64,000 nucleotides of DNA from Pseudo-nitzschia pungens (Eukaryota > Bacillariophyta > Bacillariophyceae > Bacillariales > Bacillariaceae): assembly GCA_037355855.1 (NCBI GenBank), contig CM074762.1, forward strand, positions 4,402,001-4,466,000, given 5' to 3'. The position numbers and the translations under genes were made by a program. The notes under the pieces were generated by a model. It did not search any database. It saw only the letters and a program-made list of their open reading frames with translations, and was not told the DNA's origin. The stretch's first letter is position 1. Each line of letters starts with the position of its first letter. Below are positions 41,413 through 52,200 of the stretch, one piece after another.

Positions 41413-41638
41413 TTAACGTCGCCTCCATCAAAGAGTCAGGACCCCAAGTGGTAGAACGACAAATTTTTCAAACAAACCTTGAACATCAGACAGGGAAAGG
41501 AACAAAACAGGTCCCACAAAATAGGGACTTGAGAGAAAGTGAGATGGGAATGGAGATATTGGAATAAGATCCAGTATCAAAAGGTAAATGACAAGATAAG
41601 AAGCAGGAGCAGAAGACAAGACCAAGGTACAAGTGGAA

Positions 41639-44600
41639 TCAACCCTGAGGTTCAGTGAGCCAGGCTCTGAGGAGAGCAGCCTCTCGTTGGTATGGCTGCA
41701 CTGGTTGGACAGGCGCTGCATACTGCTTCCTGGCAAGGTGGATGGTTGCAAGCCACTGCCTCTTGGCAGTCAGGGTGTAACCTTGTAGGACTTGGAAAGG
41801 GGTTTGTAACAGGGAGTGTGACTGGGGAAGTGCACCAGCTGCACCAATTGCCAATTCTGAGGTGATGGAAGCATCAAGAGATTGGTGTTGTTCAGCATCA
41901 AGGGTACCCCCAGGACCATGGAGTCGTTCATTCCTATAGGTCCAAAGATCCCAGGAGGTAAGAAAGAACTGATGGATGATAGCTGTGGCCCAACGTTTGG
42001 GAGAGCGCTTGCTTCCAATGTGGGAGTAGTAGTCAGCCTGGATTTGGTACCAGCGAGGAGACCACCTACCAAGAAGCCAGTTGTGCCAACCAATTGTCCT
42101 CTGTGCCCTGACAGCAGAAGCAATTGCAAGGGAGTAGGATGATGGATAAATTCTCTGGCCCTTCCGAACTCTGGTGAGAAGATCCACAATGGCAGCCACC
42201 AATGATGGATCAGTTTGTTCAACTTCAAGCCTCTTCTGCAGTGGTCCCTTGAAAGCAGACACACTGTGCTGTACTGCCCCAGTGTCCTTGCAGGAGAGCA
42301 CATGAGAAACCTTCTCGTTGTCGGCATCACACAATGGGCACCTGGAGTGATCCTGATACTGGTAGTGAAGTAGTTGGTTGCCAACACCAATACTGCCAGA
42401 AGCAAATTTGACAAACCACCTTTGCATGCCAGGAGGTAGACGCTTGAAGGCAGACAGATGGGCACACCAATGGATGGAACTCAAAACAGGTTGTGGAATG
42501 GGAATGTCATGGTGGGTCTGCCAATATTGAAGAAGAGGAGGACCAGAAATGGCAACATGCAGAGCATTCTGATCAAACCTTGAACATTTGCTTCCATTGA
42601 GAGAAAAAGCCCAGGGCTCAAACACAAGTCTGGGATAGTGATGGGCAGAAGCTCTATGGACAGAGAGAAAAGCCTTTGCCATGCTGTCAACCTGATGATT
42701 GCGAAGGGCCCACCAATCAAGAAAGATTCCAGCTTGATGGCCCTGAACCCACTGAAAGTGCACAGAGATTGGCAGGGCAGAAATCATGTTTCTGATGACA
42801 TAAACATAATCAAAAGACTTCTGGGAAATAACCAAAGGCCAAGAACCCTGAGCCTGTTTGAGAGCTGTGTCACCGTCCAGGGCAATGGTGATAGAGCCAG
42901 AGGCAATATCAAAAAGACTCACCAGAGCAGTGCAACAGGTGAGAACCCCAATGATGCCTGCCAGTTCACTCCTATAGGATGATTGGTCCTCAGGGGATCC
43001 ACTGACAAAATTACAGCCAGTGAGGAACAATGAAGCAGTCTTGGTGGAGGAATTAGGTGACAAAATGAAAGCAGAAGTTCCTCTGAGAAGGTCCGGATCA
43101 AATGAACCATCACATACAGAACTGGCAGTACCACTCTCAATAGCATCAACAAGGTGCTGACAGCCAGCCTGTGGTAGGGAATATTTGTGGAGAAGTACTC
43201 TTGGAGACGCACAGAGTGCATCAAAGGCATCTACTGGGGAGTCTGGAAGAGAATCAAATGGATTGTACTCCAGAGGATCCATGTCAGGAGGTTCAGAAAC
43301 AAAAGCAGAGGACCCAACCACTCGGACAACTTGGCCACAAATTACAGGGCAGACAAGCACATCAGCACAGGCTGGTTTGCCAGGAATGAGTTCAGAAGTG
43401 ACCCTGTATCTGCCCCTGCCCTGGGAGGTGCTCACAATCCAGCCAGTAGAAGTTTTGAAGAATATTCTGTTGGTGGCTGGAGACAAAAACCAAGGCCAAA
43501 GAGAAGCCGTCTGGGGAGAGAGCCAATGCCCAAGATGAAAAGAAGGAGCCAATGCCCTGGCTGCAGGGGGTGGACAAGGGGGAAGAAAACAGGTCTGAAG
43601 AGCCTTAGTCCATAAGCGCTTTGCTGCTGGAGGCCAAGATGGAGGACATCTAGGCCAGTCAAGATGATCCCTCAAGTGATTGGAGGATGTCAGCTGGAAG
43701 GCCATGGGTGAGAGTCTTTTCCCATCTGGAGTACAAATGTCAGCAAGGGAAATAGCCTTGAGGGACATGCGCATATGATTCAAGAGGGACAAGTCAGCAC
43801 CTCTGAAGCCAGAGTTGACAAAGGCTTGCATGAGATAACAATCATTGGAACGTAGCAGTGGAAGATCTGGGAAGTCTTCAAACAAGCTCACAGGGTGAGC
43901 AGAGAAAAACTTCCACACATGTTTGTACCAGCAGGGAGTGACGTATGAAGCAAAGGGATGATATGGTGTGACACCAAGATGGAGAGGAATGCCAAGTTCA
44001 AGCCTGAGAGCTTCAGCAGTGAGCCTGAGAATCCTACCAGTTTGTGAGGACCTGACAGATTCCTGAAAGAGGGTGGCAATATGACTGAACTCTTGGAGGA
44101 GGTATGGATGGATGAAACCAAAGCCTTGATAGAGGGAAGGACCATAGAACACATGTCTGGGAAATGTCCGTGACATCCCTGCTTTATTCAGCACAGGAAC
44201 AAGAGCTGGGTGAATGATCTTTGTCCAGGTGGCCTCATCAAGTTGCGTGACAGGCATGGGGTATTCAACAGACTTCATGAAAGAATACTTGAAGGTGTAG
44301 AGGGATGCACGCTTCTCACACTTGGAAGCCCTGAGTTGAGAGCCAAAAGACTGAGACTGGGACTTCATGTGAGCAATCTGTGCTTCCTCATTGCCATCCA
44401 TGGAGATAAAAACCCCAAGGGTCTTGTCAGCATGGTCAACTTCAAACCGATCCAGGGTAGCTCGATTGCCATTCTTGTCAGCAACAGAGAATTCACCAGG
44501 CATGTCAGCAATGGAGCGATAGTCCCAGCCGGACCCATTCCATTTGAAATCAATCAGATAACAGAAGGATTTGGCAGGTTCAATAGCTCCACCAGTGGCA

Positions 44601-47479
44601 ATAATCCCTCCAGCCCACCTGTCAAGAGCTTCCTGAAAGTCAACAGCCAATTCCTCACCGGATGTTGAGGAAGCAGAGCCAGCACAAAACAAATCTGTGT
44701 CATCCACAAAGGCAAAACCCACAAGAGAAACCAGTTGCAGTGACAAAGAAGTGATAAGATGGACACCATGGCCAGCCTGTTGCATCATTCGGAAGACAAT
44801 TGTTGACACCAAAGCCCAAAGAGTTGGACCAATACCGTTGCCTTGGCCACAACCACTGAGAGGAACAGGTTCATCACCATACACAGGGCCGGACCGACCA
44901 AAACCAGTTTTGATGTGGTGCTTAGCATGCTGCAGAGTAGACAGAAGAACTTCACACACATGGGCAGGAACCCCAAAGCTCTGGAGAGTGAGACCTGCAA
45001 TGGGATGTGAGATTCTATCATAACAGCCCTTGGCATCATTCATAGCAACAGCACCAGATCTGCGCTTCTGCCTCAACACATCACAGATGAGCTTCTTGTT
45101 CAGGCAGGTGTTGATGGCCTTGTGGTGTTTCCTGCTTCCATGTTGATCAACAGCCACGGCATTGGCACGTTCAGCATGGGCAAGAATGCGTCTACCAATC
45201 ATCTTGTTGTTGATTTGGAACTCAGGAGACATCAGCTGAATAAGCCTCATCTTATCCACTCTATATTCCCCAGGTTTCTTGAAGATCTCAACATCCGTGA
45301 TGACCTGCCAAGCAGAAGGAGAAAAACCAACAATCAATGGGACAGATCTCAGGAGAGTGTCAAACTTGTTCAACTGGGGATCAAGGGCAAAAGCCTTGTG
45401 GTGGGAAAAACTCAAACAAGAAGGTTCACTTGCTGTGCATTCCCTCTGGCGTTTCCAGGCAGCAGCATTGTCAGCTGGACACACTGAATAGTCAAAGGGG
45501 GGCAAACTCAGTATAGAGTCAGGGACTTTGAGACAGGAAAGAAATTCAGAAAGGTATTTGTCAGTGGCAGGAGGAGGGATGTATGTGCCATCAAGGACTT
45601 GGGAAGCAGCATGGGCAGTGCCTAGGTAGCCGAAATCTTGAATGAAGGAGGGAGTCATGGAAGGAGTGCCAATACACTGCTGTTGACGCCGGACATTGGA
45701 TTCAGCCATAGCTGGAACCATAGTAGACTGGGACTCCAAGACCTGTTCAACACCATCATGTCCAACTGCAATAGCTCTCAAGACAGCTGACTTGTTGACA
45801 CGTCCCCGAATAGACCTAGCAGCAAGGCCAAGCTCTCTTTGAAGACGTTCCCTGCGCATCCTGGCACGAATCTGGGAAGCATCCTGGTTGTGAGGTTTGC
45901 CTTCAGCAAGAAGTGCATCCACCAGGCCTTGATTGAAGGAGTCTCTCCATGAGGGGGCCAATTTCTTCACTGCCCGGTATTGCCTGTAAGCTTGTTTCAG
46001 ATGGAGGATAGCACTGGAAAGGTCACTGTGTTCTCCTTTGTAGAGAGAAAGCTTGCAGGCCAACCTTTTCAAAACAGTATGACTGGTGGACACACCCTGT
46101 CTCAACTTAACAACACGCCTCCAAAAGTCAATAGTATCACGATAGACTTGCAGCTTTGGTGACCATGGAACCAGACCAGCTTTAGTGTGGCAGAGGTTTT
46201 GTTCAACAGAGAGCCTGAGAGAGGTGGAGGTTTCATGGAGTACTTCATATGTGGTGATGAGATCAGTGCGCACAGAAATATCCCCAGACTGAAACTGAGC
46301 CAGGAGGTGCTCCAGCTTAGCCTGGAGAGAAAACACTCCAGCCTTAAGAAAGCTGTGCCTCACTCGCTTGAAATACCGTTGGCGCAGATGAGGGTGGGAG
46401 GACTGGAGTTTGGAATGAGAGAATCTCACAGTAGGTGGAAGATGTTTGCCCATAAGGCTGCAATTACAAACCTCAATCCAAAGCAGTCTATGGTCAGATT
46501 CCATACCATGGGCACCACCAAAGGGACAATACCCAGCCCTGAGAACATCAACATTCTCAGAGACCCAAATGGCATCAATTGGTGTTCTGGTAGTGTTTCT
46601 GTTGTGAGTGGCAGGAGGAGAAGACTTACTATGCAGGGTAAGAATGGCCTCTCTGAAACCAAGAGCCTTGAGCTCAAAAGACAAGCCATCAGTCCTGACA
46701 TCAGCATTCTGGTCAATCCCAACAATGACTTGATCACCTGCACCCAGACAGACCTGAAGGGCAGCAGTCAAATCCCTGTGAAAAAGAATGCATGGATTGG
46801 GACTGAAAAGATTTTCAGCTGCTTGAAAGTAGCGGCACTGTTGATTCCAGACTGAACCAAGATCCCTGTCATTTTCAACAGGACAGTAAGCAGAAAACAT
46901 AGTGACAGTGTAACCATCCCTGCCCTGAAACTTGACAAAGGACCATCTTCCAAGACCAGAAGGATCAGCCCCATGGGCAATCTTGTGGGAACTGAACAGT
47001 TGATCAATGGAAAAACCTGTGCCTCCAGGCTGAAGCCATGTGCATTCAGAAGCTTCATGCCTGTTGTTGGCAAGATAGGAAAAACTTGAGGGACAGACAT
47101 TCTTCATGCGCCGATTGAAAAGATCACAGGGCAGGAGCTTGGATTCATTCAAACAATGTTCAGCAAAAAGCGCCACACTTGCATTGCTCTTGACAAATTG
47201 ACGGGAGTTGTGCTTGGACCTGGACATAAAGGCAGCTCGACGTTGAGGTCCAATGTTTTGGAAGGTGATAATGGTGGAATTAGATGATGGAGCTTGGGGA
47301 AAGGAATGACCAAAACTGTCAGAATCCTTAGCAGCAAGAGAGTCTCCATGAAGAGTTAATTGGACAAAATGAGGGACAGGGGAAGAGTCGGAGGAGGAAA
47401 AGGGAGAAACAGTAGAAGCATTGATGGGATTTGGAGGGGAAGGCATCCCATCACACCTCATACCAGAAGAGCTAACCAT
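41639..47479 (-). CDS. LINE ORF2 polyprotein: endonuclease, reverse transcriptase, RNase H (intact)
   Basis: 1946 residues from ATG 47479, which overlaps the ORF1 TAG in ATGGTTAG; the frame is open a little further upstream, inside ORF1. Endonuclease about residues 70-330: FQNIGPQRR, FAEHCLN, GIDQNADVRTD, ESDHRLLW. Reverse transcriptase about 730-1010: KKPGEYRVDK, MNDAKGCYDRI, GCGQGNGIGP, FAFVDDTDLF (Asp-Asp near 924). RNase H about 1450-1600: VCDGSFD, SSYRSELAG, ALDGDTALKQ, VQGHQAG, NHQVDSMAK. Zinc motif CPLCDADNEKVSHVLSC near 1712. It would nick target DNA, prime on it and copy LINE RNA. Ends with TGA 41639-41641. No disabling change seen. Confidence 0.93.
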   Translation of the reverse strand: MVSSSGMRCDGMPSPPNPINASTVSPFSSSDSSPVPHFVQLTLHGDSLAAKDSDSFGHSFPQAPSSNSTIITFQNIGPQRRAAFMSRSKHNSRQFVKSNASVALFAEHCLNESKLLPCDLFNRRMKNVCPSSFSYLANNRHEASECTWLQPGGTGFSIDQLFSSHKIAHGADPSGLGRWSFVKFQGRDGYTVTMFSAYCPVENDRDLGSVWNQQCRYFQAAENLFSPNPCILFHRDLTAALQVCLGAGDQVIVGIDQNADVRTDGLSFELKALGFREAILTLHSKSSPPATHNRNTTRTPIDAIWVSENVDVLRAGYCPFGGAHGMESDHRLLWIEVCNCSLMGKHLPPTVRFSHSKLQSSHPHLRQRYFKRVRHSFLKAGVFSLQAKLEHLLAQFQSGDISVRTDLITTYEVLHETSTSLRLSVEQNLCHTKAGLVPWSPKLQVYRDTIDFWRRVVKLRQGVSTSHTVLKRLACKLSLYKGEHSDLSSAILHLKQAYRQYRAVKKLAPSWRDSFNQGLVDALLAEGKPHNQDASQIRARMRRERLQRELGLAARSIRGRVNKSAVLRAIAVGHDGVEQVLESQSTMVPAMAESNVRRQQQCIGTPSMTPSFIQDFGYLGTAHAASQVLDGTYIPPPATDKYLSEFLSCLKVPDSILSLPPFDYSVCPADNAAAWKRQRECTASEPSCLSFSHHKAFALDPQLNKFDTLLRSVPLIVGFSPSAWQVITDVEIFKKPGEYRVDKMRLIQLMSPEFQINNKMIGRRILAHAERANAVAVDQHGSRKHHKAINTCLNKKLICDVLRQKRRSGAVAMNDAKGCYDRISHPIAGLTLQSFGVPAHVCEVLLSTLQHAKHHIKTGFGRSGPVYGDEPVPLSGCGQGNGIGPTLWALVSTIVFRMMQQAGHGVHLITSLSLQLVSLVGFAFVDDTDLFCAGSASSTSGEELAVDFQEALDRWAGGIIATGGAIEPAKSFCYLIDFKWNGSGWDYRSIADMPGEFSVADKNGNRATLDRFEVDHADKTLGVFISMDGNEEAQIAHMKSQSQSFGSQLRASKCEKRASLYTFKYSFMKSVEYPMPVTQLDEATWTKIIHPALVPVLNKAGMSRTFPRHVFYGPSLYQGFGFIHPYLLQEFSHIATLFQESVRSSQTGRILRLTAEALRLELGIPLHLGVTPYHPFASYVTPCWYKHVWKFFSAHPVSLFEDFPDLPLLRSNDCYLMQAFVNSGFRGADLSLLNHMRMSLKAISLADICTPDGKRLSPMAFQLTSSNHLRDHLDWPRCPPSWPPAAKRLWTKALQTCFLPPCPPPAARALAPSFHLGHWLSPQTASLWPWFLSPATNRIFFKTSTGWIVSTSQGRGRYRVTSELIPGKPACADVLVCPVICGQVVRVVGSSAFVSEPPDMDPLEYNPFDSLPDSPVDAFDALCASPRVLLHKYSLPQAGCQHLVDAIESGTASSVCDGSFDPDLLRGTSAFILSPNSSTKTASLFLTGCNFVSGSPEDQSSYRSELAGIIGVLTCCTALVSLFDIASGSITIALDGDTALKQAQGSWPLVISQKSFDYVYVIRNMISALPISVHFQWVQGHQAGIFLDWWALRNHQVDSMAKAFLSVHRASAHHYPRLVFEPWAFSLNGSKCSRFDQNALHVAISGPPLLQYWQTHHDIPIPQPVLSSIHWCAHLSAFKRLPPGMQRWFVKFASGSIGVGNQLLHYQYQDHSRCPLCDADNEKVSHVLSCKDTGAVQHSVSAFKGPLQKRLEVEQTDPSLVAAIVDLLTRVRKGQRIYPSSYSLAIASAVRAQRTIGWHNWLLGRWSPRWYQIQADYYSHIGSKRSPKRWATAIIHQFFLTSWDLWTYRNERLHGPGGTLDAEQHQSLDASITSELAIGAAGALPQSHSLLQTPFQVLQGYTLTAKRQWLATIHLARKQYAAPVQPVQPYQREAALLRAWLTEPQG

Positions 47480-48422
47480 GATCAGAAGGAAACCTAGTCT
47501 GTCGCAAGGAAGGAAGAGTTGCCGGAGCTGATTTGGTGGAAACATTGGCATGGCTCAAATCACTGACACTAGCATCATGGCTGGAGGAGAATGCTATAGC
47601 AGCAACCCCAAGCCTCAAAGCAGAGGCTGCATCTGCCTCACCACCGGCAGCAGGAACTGCAGTTGAGGCATCAGGAGAGGCCACAGGGAGGTCACCAGCC
47701 ATGGCATTATGGGGAGGATCAGGAACTTCAGGGGGGGCATCAGGAGAGACACCAGGTGAGGCACCAGCCTTGGCAACATTGGGAGGATCACCTCCAGTAG
47801 GTGCACCACCTGCAGGCGTTGAAGCCTGGACAGCAGTGAGATTGGAAGTGCCGGTTGCTAAAGTATCCATGGATTGAGAATCATCAAATCCTCCACCACC
47901 ACTGTCAGCACGGGCTTGGAGGTTAAAGTGCAGATCTAGATCAAAAGTGATATCTGGGGCAAGGTCAACTGACAAGTCATCATCAACAAGCTCCCAATCT
48001 CTGGCATCACCATCACCAAAAAAGGGAAGAGAGTCATCCTGCATTGGATCTGCAGCAGGTTCAGTTTCCACAACACAATTGACATCAGCATCCCAGTGGT
48101 AAGCTTCCATTTCAGTCAAGCACTCAGAAGAGAACCATTGTCTAACACAAGAACCATAATGAGCTTCCAGAATAATAGGCAGGAAAGACAACATGGCCAT
48201 TGCTTCAGCCTTGGTAGTGATGTTGTACAAAGCAAGGATCTCGCCTCGGTATGAACTGGTATCAACAGAAAGAAAAAGAGGCCATGACCAATTGTCACGG
48301 GTTCTGATGCCCAGAAGCACACTGCGCAGTGTCTTCAAACCCAGCCCTTGGCCCAAGTCAACTGGAAGATCAAGATCAACTACCCCCAGAACAGGAGCTG
48401 TTTCATGGCTCTCAATAAATTT
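47472..48422 (-). pseudogene. LINE D ORF1 fragment, 5'-truncated
   Basis: The last ~316 codons of ORF1, open from the truncation point (KFIESHETAPVLGVV) to TAG 47472-47474. There is no natural start; truncation is typical of incomplete target-primed reverse transcription. Confidence 0.85.
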
Positions 48423-48439
48423 AACTAGGCGCTGCTATA
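48423..48439. repeat. Target-site duplication of LINE D, right copy
   Basis: Identical 17 bp to 41319-41335. Confidence 0.95.
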
Positions 48440-48927
48440 ATACAAGATGGCAAGCCAATAGCCTATTGGTCCAAGAAACTATCTGATGCCCAAAAGAATT
48501 ATACAACTATGGAGAAAGAACTCCTAGCAATTGTACTCTGCTGCAAAGAGTACCGAAAAATGTTACTTGGCGGTGTTATCAATGTATACACTGACCATAA
48601 AAACCTTACCTTCCGGACGCTCTCAGTCCAACGAGTCCTCCGATGGCGACTATTCCTCGAAGAATTTGGTGTAAACCTCACCTATGTTGAAGGCAAGAAG
48701 AATGTTCTTGCTGATGCCTTCTCCAGGCTCCCCCGGATGGATCCCCCTACTGTGGGGAAGAAAGAAGCCCTTGGTAAGGGCACTCTTATCGATTTCTTGA
48801 AACTTGAGGTCCCTGAACAAGACGAAGAACTGTTCTTAACAGAGTTCCCGAACCCATTCCAACACTTATGCAATGACGCAGATCAGGAATTATACTCCTG
48901 TTTGCTGAACAATGAGTGTCTAGTTAA
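48440..48927 (+). CDS. pol: Gypsy Pol continued: RNase H and connection to integrase
   Basis: Resumes the gypsy frame after [25 protein letters not shown], then MEKELLAIV (RNase H Glu), [10 protein letters not shown] (Asp) and [15 protein letters not shown], the standard Ty3/gypsy RNase H end. It is interrupted again at 48927 by LINE E, within LLNNECLVN. Confidence 0.9.
48906..48927. repeat. Target-site duplication of LINE E, left copy
   Basis: 22 bp beginning TGAACAATGAGTG and ending TCTAGTTAA, repeated at 52179-52200. Confidence 0.93.
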
Positions 48928-49224
48928 TAATAATATACGTATTTAAATAACTTTAATCACCAAAGGTGAAACTAAATTACCCAGTCCGTAACCAGACTTT
49001 AACGTCGCCTCCATCAAAGAGTCAGGACCCCAAGTGGTAGAACGACAAATTTTTCAAACAAACCTTGAACATCAGACAGGGAAAGGAACAAAACAGGTCC
49101 CACAAAATAGGGACTTGAGAGAAAGTGAGATGGGAATGGAGATATTGGAATAAGATCCAGTATCAAAAGGTAAATGACAAGATAAGAAGCAGGAGCAGAA
49201 GACAAGACCAAGGTACAAGTGGAA

Positions 49225-51007
49225 TCAACCCTGAGGTTCAGTGAGCCAGGCTCTGAGGAGAGCAGCCTCTCGTTGGTATGGCTGCACTGGTTGGACAGGC
49301 GCTGCATACTGCTTCCTGGCAAGGTGGATGGTTGCAAGCCACTGCCTCTTGGCAGTCAGGGTGTAACCTTGTAGGACTTGGAAAGGGGTTTGTAACAGGG
49401 AGTGTGACTGGGGAAGTGCACCAGCTGCACCAATTGCCAATTCTGAGGTGATGGAAGCATCAAGAGATTGGTGTTGTTCAGCATCAAGGGTACCCCCAGG
49501 ACCATGGAGTCGTTCATTCCTATAGGTCCAAAGATCCCAGGAGGTAAGAAAGAACTGATGGATGATAGCTGTGGCCCAACGTTTGGGAGAGCGCTTGCTT
49601 CCAATGTGGGAGTAGTAGTCAGCCTGGATTTGGTACCAGCGAGGAGACCACCTACCAAGAAGCCAGTTGTGCCAACCAATTGTCCTCTGTGCCCTGACAG
49701 CAGAAGCAATTGCAAGGGAGTAGGATGATGGATAAATTCTCTGGCCCTTCCGAACTCTGGTGAGAAGATCCACAATGGCAGCCACCAATGATGGATCAGT
49801 TTGTTCAACTTCAAGCCTCTTCTGCAGTGGTCCCTTGAAAGCAGACACACTGTGCTGTACTGCCCCAGTGTCCTTGCAGGAGAGCACATGAGAAACCTTC
49901 TCGTTGTCGGCATCACACAATGGGCACCTGGAGTGATCCTGATACTGGTAGTGAAGTAGTTGGTTGCCAACACCAATACTGCCAGAAGCAAATTTGACAA
50001 ACCACCTTTGCATGCCAGGAGGTAGACGCTTGAAGGCAGACAGATGGGCACACCAATGGATGGAACTCAAAACAGGTTGTGGAATGGGAATGTCATGGTG
50101 GGTCTGCCAATATTGAAGAAGAGGAGGACCAGAAATGGCAACATGCAAAGCATTCTGATCAAACCTTGAACATTTGCTTCCATTGAGAGAAAAAGCCCAG
50201 GGCTCAAACACAAGTCTGGGATAGTGATGGGCAGAAGCTCTATGGACAGAGAGAAAAGCCTTTGCCATGCTGTCAACCTGATGATTGCGAAGGGCCCACC
50301 AATCAAGAAAGATTCCAGCTTGATGGCCCTGAACCCACTGAAAGTGCACAGAGATTGGCAGGGCAGAAATCATGTTTCTGATGACATAAACATAATCAAA
50401 AGACTTCTGGGAAATAACCAAAGGCCAAGAACCCTGAGCCTGTTTGAGAGCTGTGTCACCATCAAGGGCAATGTTGATAGAGCCAGAGGCAATATCAAAA
50501 AGACTCACCAGAGCAGTGCAACAGGTGAGAACCCCAATGATGCCTGCCAGTTCACTCCTATAGGATGATTGGTCCTCAGGGGATCCACTGACAAAATTAC
50601 AGCCAGTGAGGAACAATGAAGCAGTCTTGGTGGAGGAATTAGGTGACAAAATGAAAGCAGAAGTTCCTCTGAGAAGGTCCGGATCAAATGAACCATCACA
50701 TACAGCACTGGCAGTACCACTCTCAATAGCATCAACAAGGTGCTGACAGCCAGCCTGTGGTAGGGAATATTTGTGGAGAAGTACTCTTGGAGACGCACAG
50801 AGTGCATCAAAGGCATCTACTGGGGAGTCTGGAAGAGAATCAAATGGATTGTACTCCAGAGGATCCATGTCAGGAGGTTCAGAAACAAAAGCAGAGGACC
50901 CAACCACTCGAACAACTTGTCCACAAATAACAGGGCAGACAAGCACATCAGCACAGGCTGGTTTGCCAGGAATGAGTTCAGAAGTGACCCTGTATCTGCC
51001 CCTGCCA
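49225..51007 (-). pseudogene. LINE E ORF2 C-terminal part (RNase H and zinc motif)
   Basis: Open from GRGRYRVTSELIPGKPACAD to the normal ORF2 TGA at 49225-49227. Contains all RNase H signatures and CPLCDADNEK. The open frame extends to 51036 through leader sequence (MLKVFESSQF), which is junction-derived. Confidence 0.85.
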
Positions 51008-52178
51008 AACTGGCTTGATTCAAAGACCTTGAGCAAGGCAATTAAACCAGGGAAGCTGCTTGCTTGAAAACAGGGGCTTTAGTAGGAAAACTTAGGGACC
51101 AGGGGAGATCAATGGCAGGGCACACTTAAAAGGCTCAGGAGGGAACTTGAAGTTCAAACTCGCAAGTACTTATAAGTGGAAACAGTATCCAGGGGCAATT
51201 GGCTTGAAAACAGGGACCTTGAACTGGACACTTAGGGACCGGGGTTGCAGTGGAAACAGTGTCCGGGGGCAATTGGCTTGAAAACAGGGACCTTGAGCGA
51301 GACACTTAGGGACCAGGAAAGCTGCGTGCTTGAAAACAGGGGCACTTAGGGATCAGGGAACTCGTGAACACTTAGGGACCAGGGAAGTTGTAGTCTTGAA
51401 AACAAGGGGCGATAGTAGCTGTAGTCTTGGAAACAAGAGTGCAATAAGTAGGTGGTACTTAGGGATCGGTTGGTCTTGGCTTGAAAACAGGTGTAGTAGG
51501 GGGAGCCTTAAGCGAAAACACTTAGGGACTGGGGAACTTGGCTAGGAAACAGGGTAGCTCTTAAGTGATTGACACTAGTAAGAACAGGGGGCAATTGGCT
51601 TGAAAATAAAGGGTAACTGGAAGATATGCTTGCGCGAACTTGCAGATACTTAGGGATCAGCGAGTAGAAACCTTCTAGAAGGGGGGTGTATATGTGTTCG
51701 ATCTTGCAGAATGTAGAACGTTAAGTAGGTTCGACCTTGAAGAATGTAGAACGTTAAGTGGGTATCACTTATGGGGCTTGGAAGACTGTATAGCGTTAAA
51801 TAAAAATATGGCTTGAAAACAGATAAAAAAAAAACAAACCGAGCTCGGAGACAAACTGAGTGTGGAGACTAACCGGAGCAGAGCTGCTGTAGAATTAGTA
51901 CTGGGCTTGCTGTAGAAAATTATGTGTCCTTGTTTGCTTGTTGCTGCCGATCGACCGACACGGAAACAAGCAACCAAAGCAACCGAAGGGAGCAAGGAGC
52001 AGCCAAACAAACAGCAGACTCAGATAGGGGAGGTCTCTGTTAATAGGTGTAGTGCTTGGTTTTGTTGTAGGAGCTTTAGAAGTGAGTGAGATATCAAAGG
52101 GGAAAGTTGTGTAGAAATCTACGTGTTTTAAGTACTGGAACATCGGAACGTCGGACAAAATCGCGCGTCGCAAAATTG
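51008..52178 (-). promoter_or_regulatory. LINE leader of copy E
   Basis: Closely matches the L2 leader (20580-21833), including the repeated CTTGAAAACAGG / CTTAGGGACCAGGG strings and the 5' terminal blocks. Its position between an ORF2 segment and a target duplication shows the leader belongs to the LINE transcript. Confidence 0.75.
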
Positions 52179-52200
52179 TGAACAATGAGTGTCTAGTTAA
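52179..52200. repeat. Target-site duplication of LINE E, right copy
   Basis: Identical 22 bp to 48906-48927; the gypsy frame continues immediately after it. Confidence 0.93.

Larger units (their letters stand above)
41336..48422 (-). mobile_element. LINE D: 5'-truncated insertion with intact ORF2
   Basis: 7087 bp between perfect 17-bp duplications. Minus-strand order: truncated ORF1 (from KFIESHETAP), complete ORF2, 3' UTR of ~300 bp, and an AT-rich TTAA-repeat end. Nearly identical to LINE C and to the shared part of LINE E, so it is recent. Confidence 0.95.
48928..52178 (-). mobile_element. LINE E: leader joined to ORF2 C-terminus, internal deletion derivative
   Basis: 3251 bp between 22-bp duplications. 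Minus strand: leader from its true 5' end (CAATTTTGCG at 52178) to about 51008, then ORF2 from the RNase H region, 3' UTR and tail. The 3' 2 kb is almost identical to LINE D. ORF1, the 151-bp array and most of ORF2 are absent, and the whole is bounded by a single duplication, so it inserted as one molecule. Confidence 0.9.
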
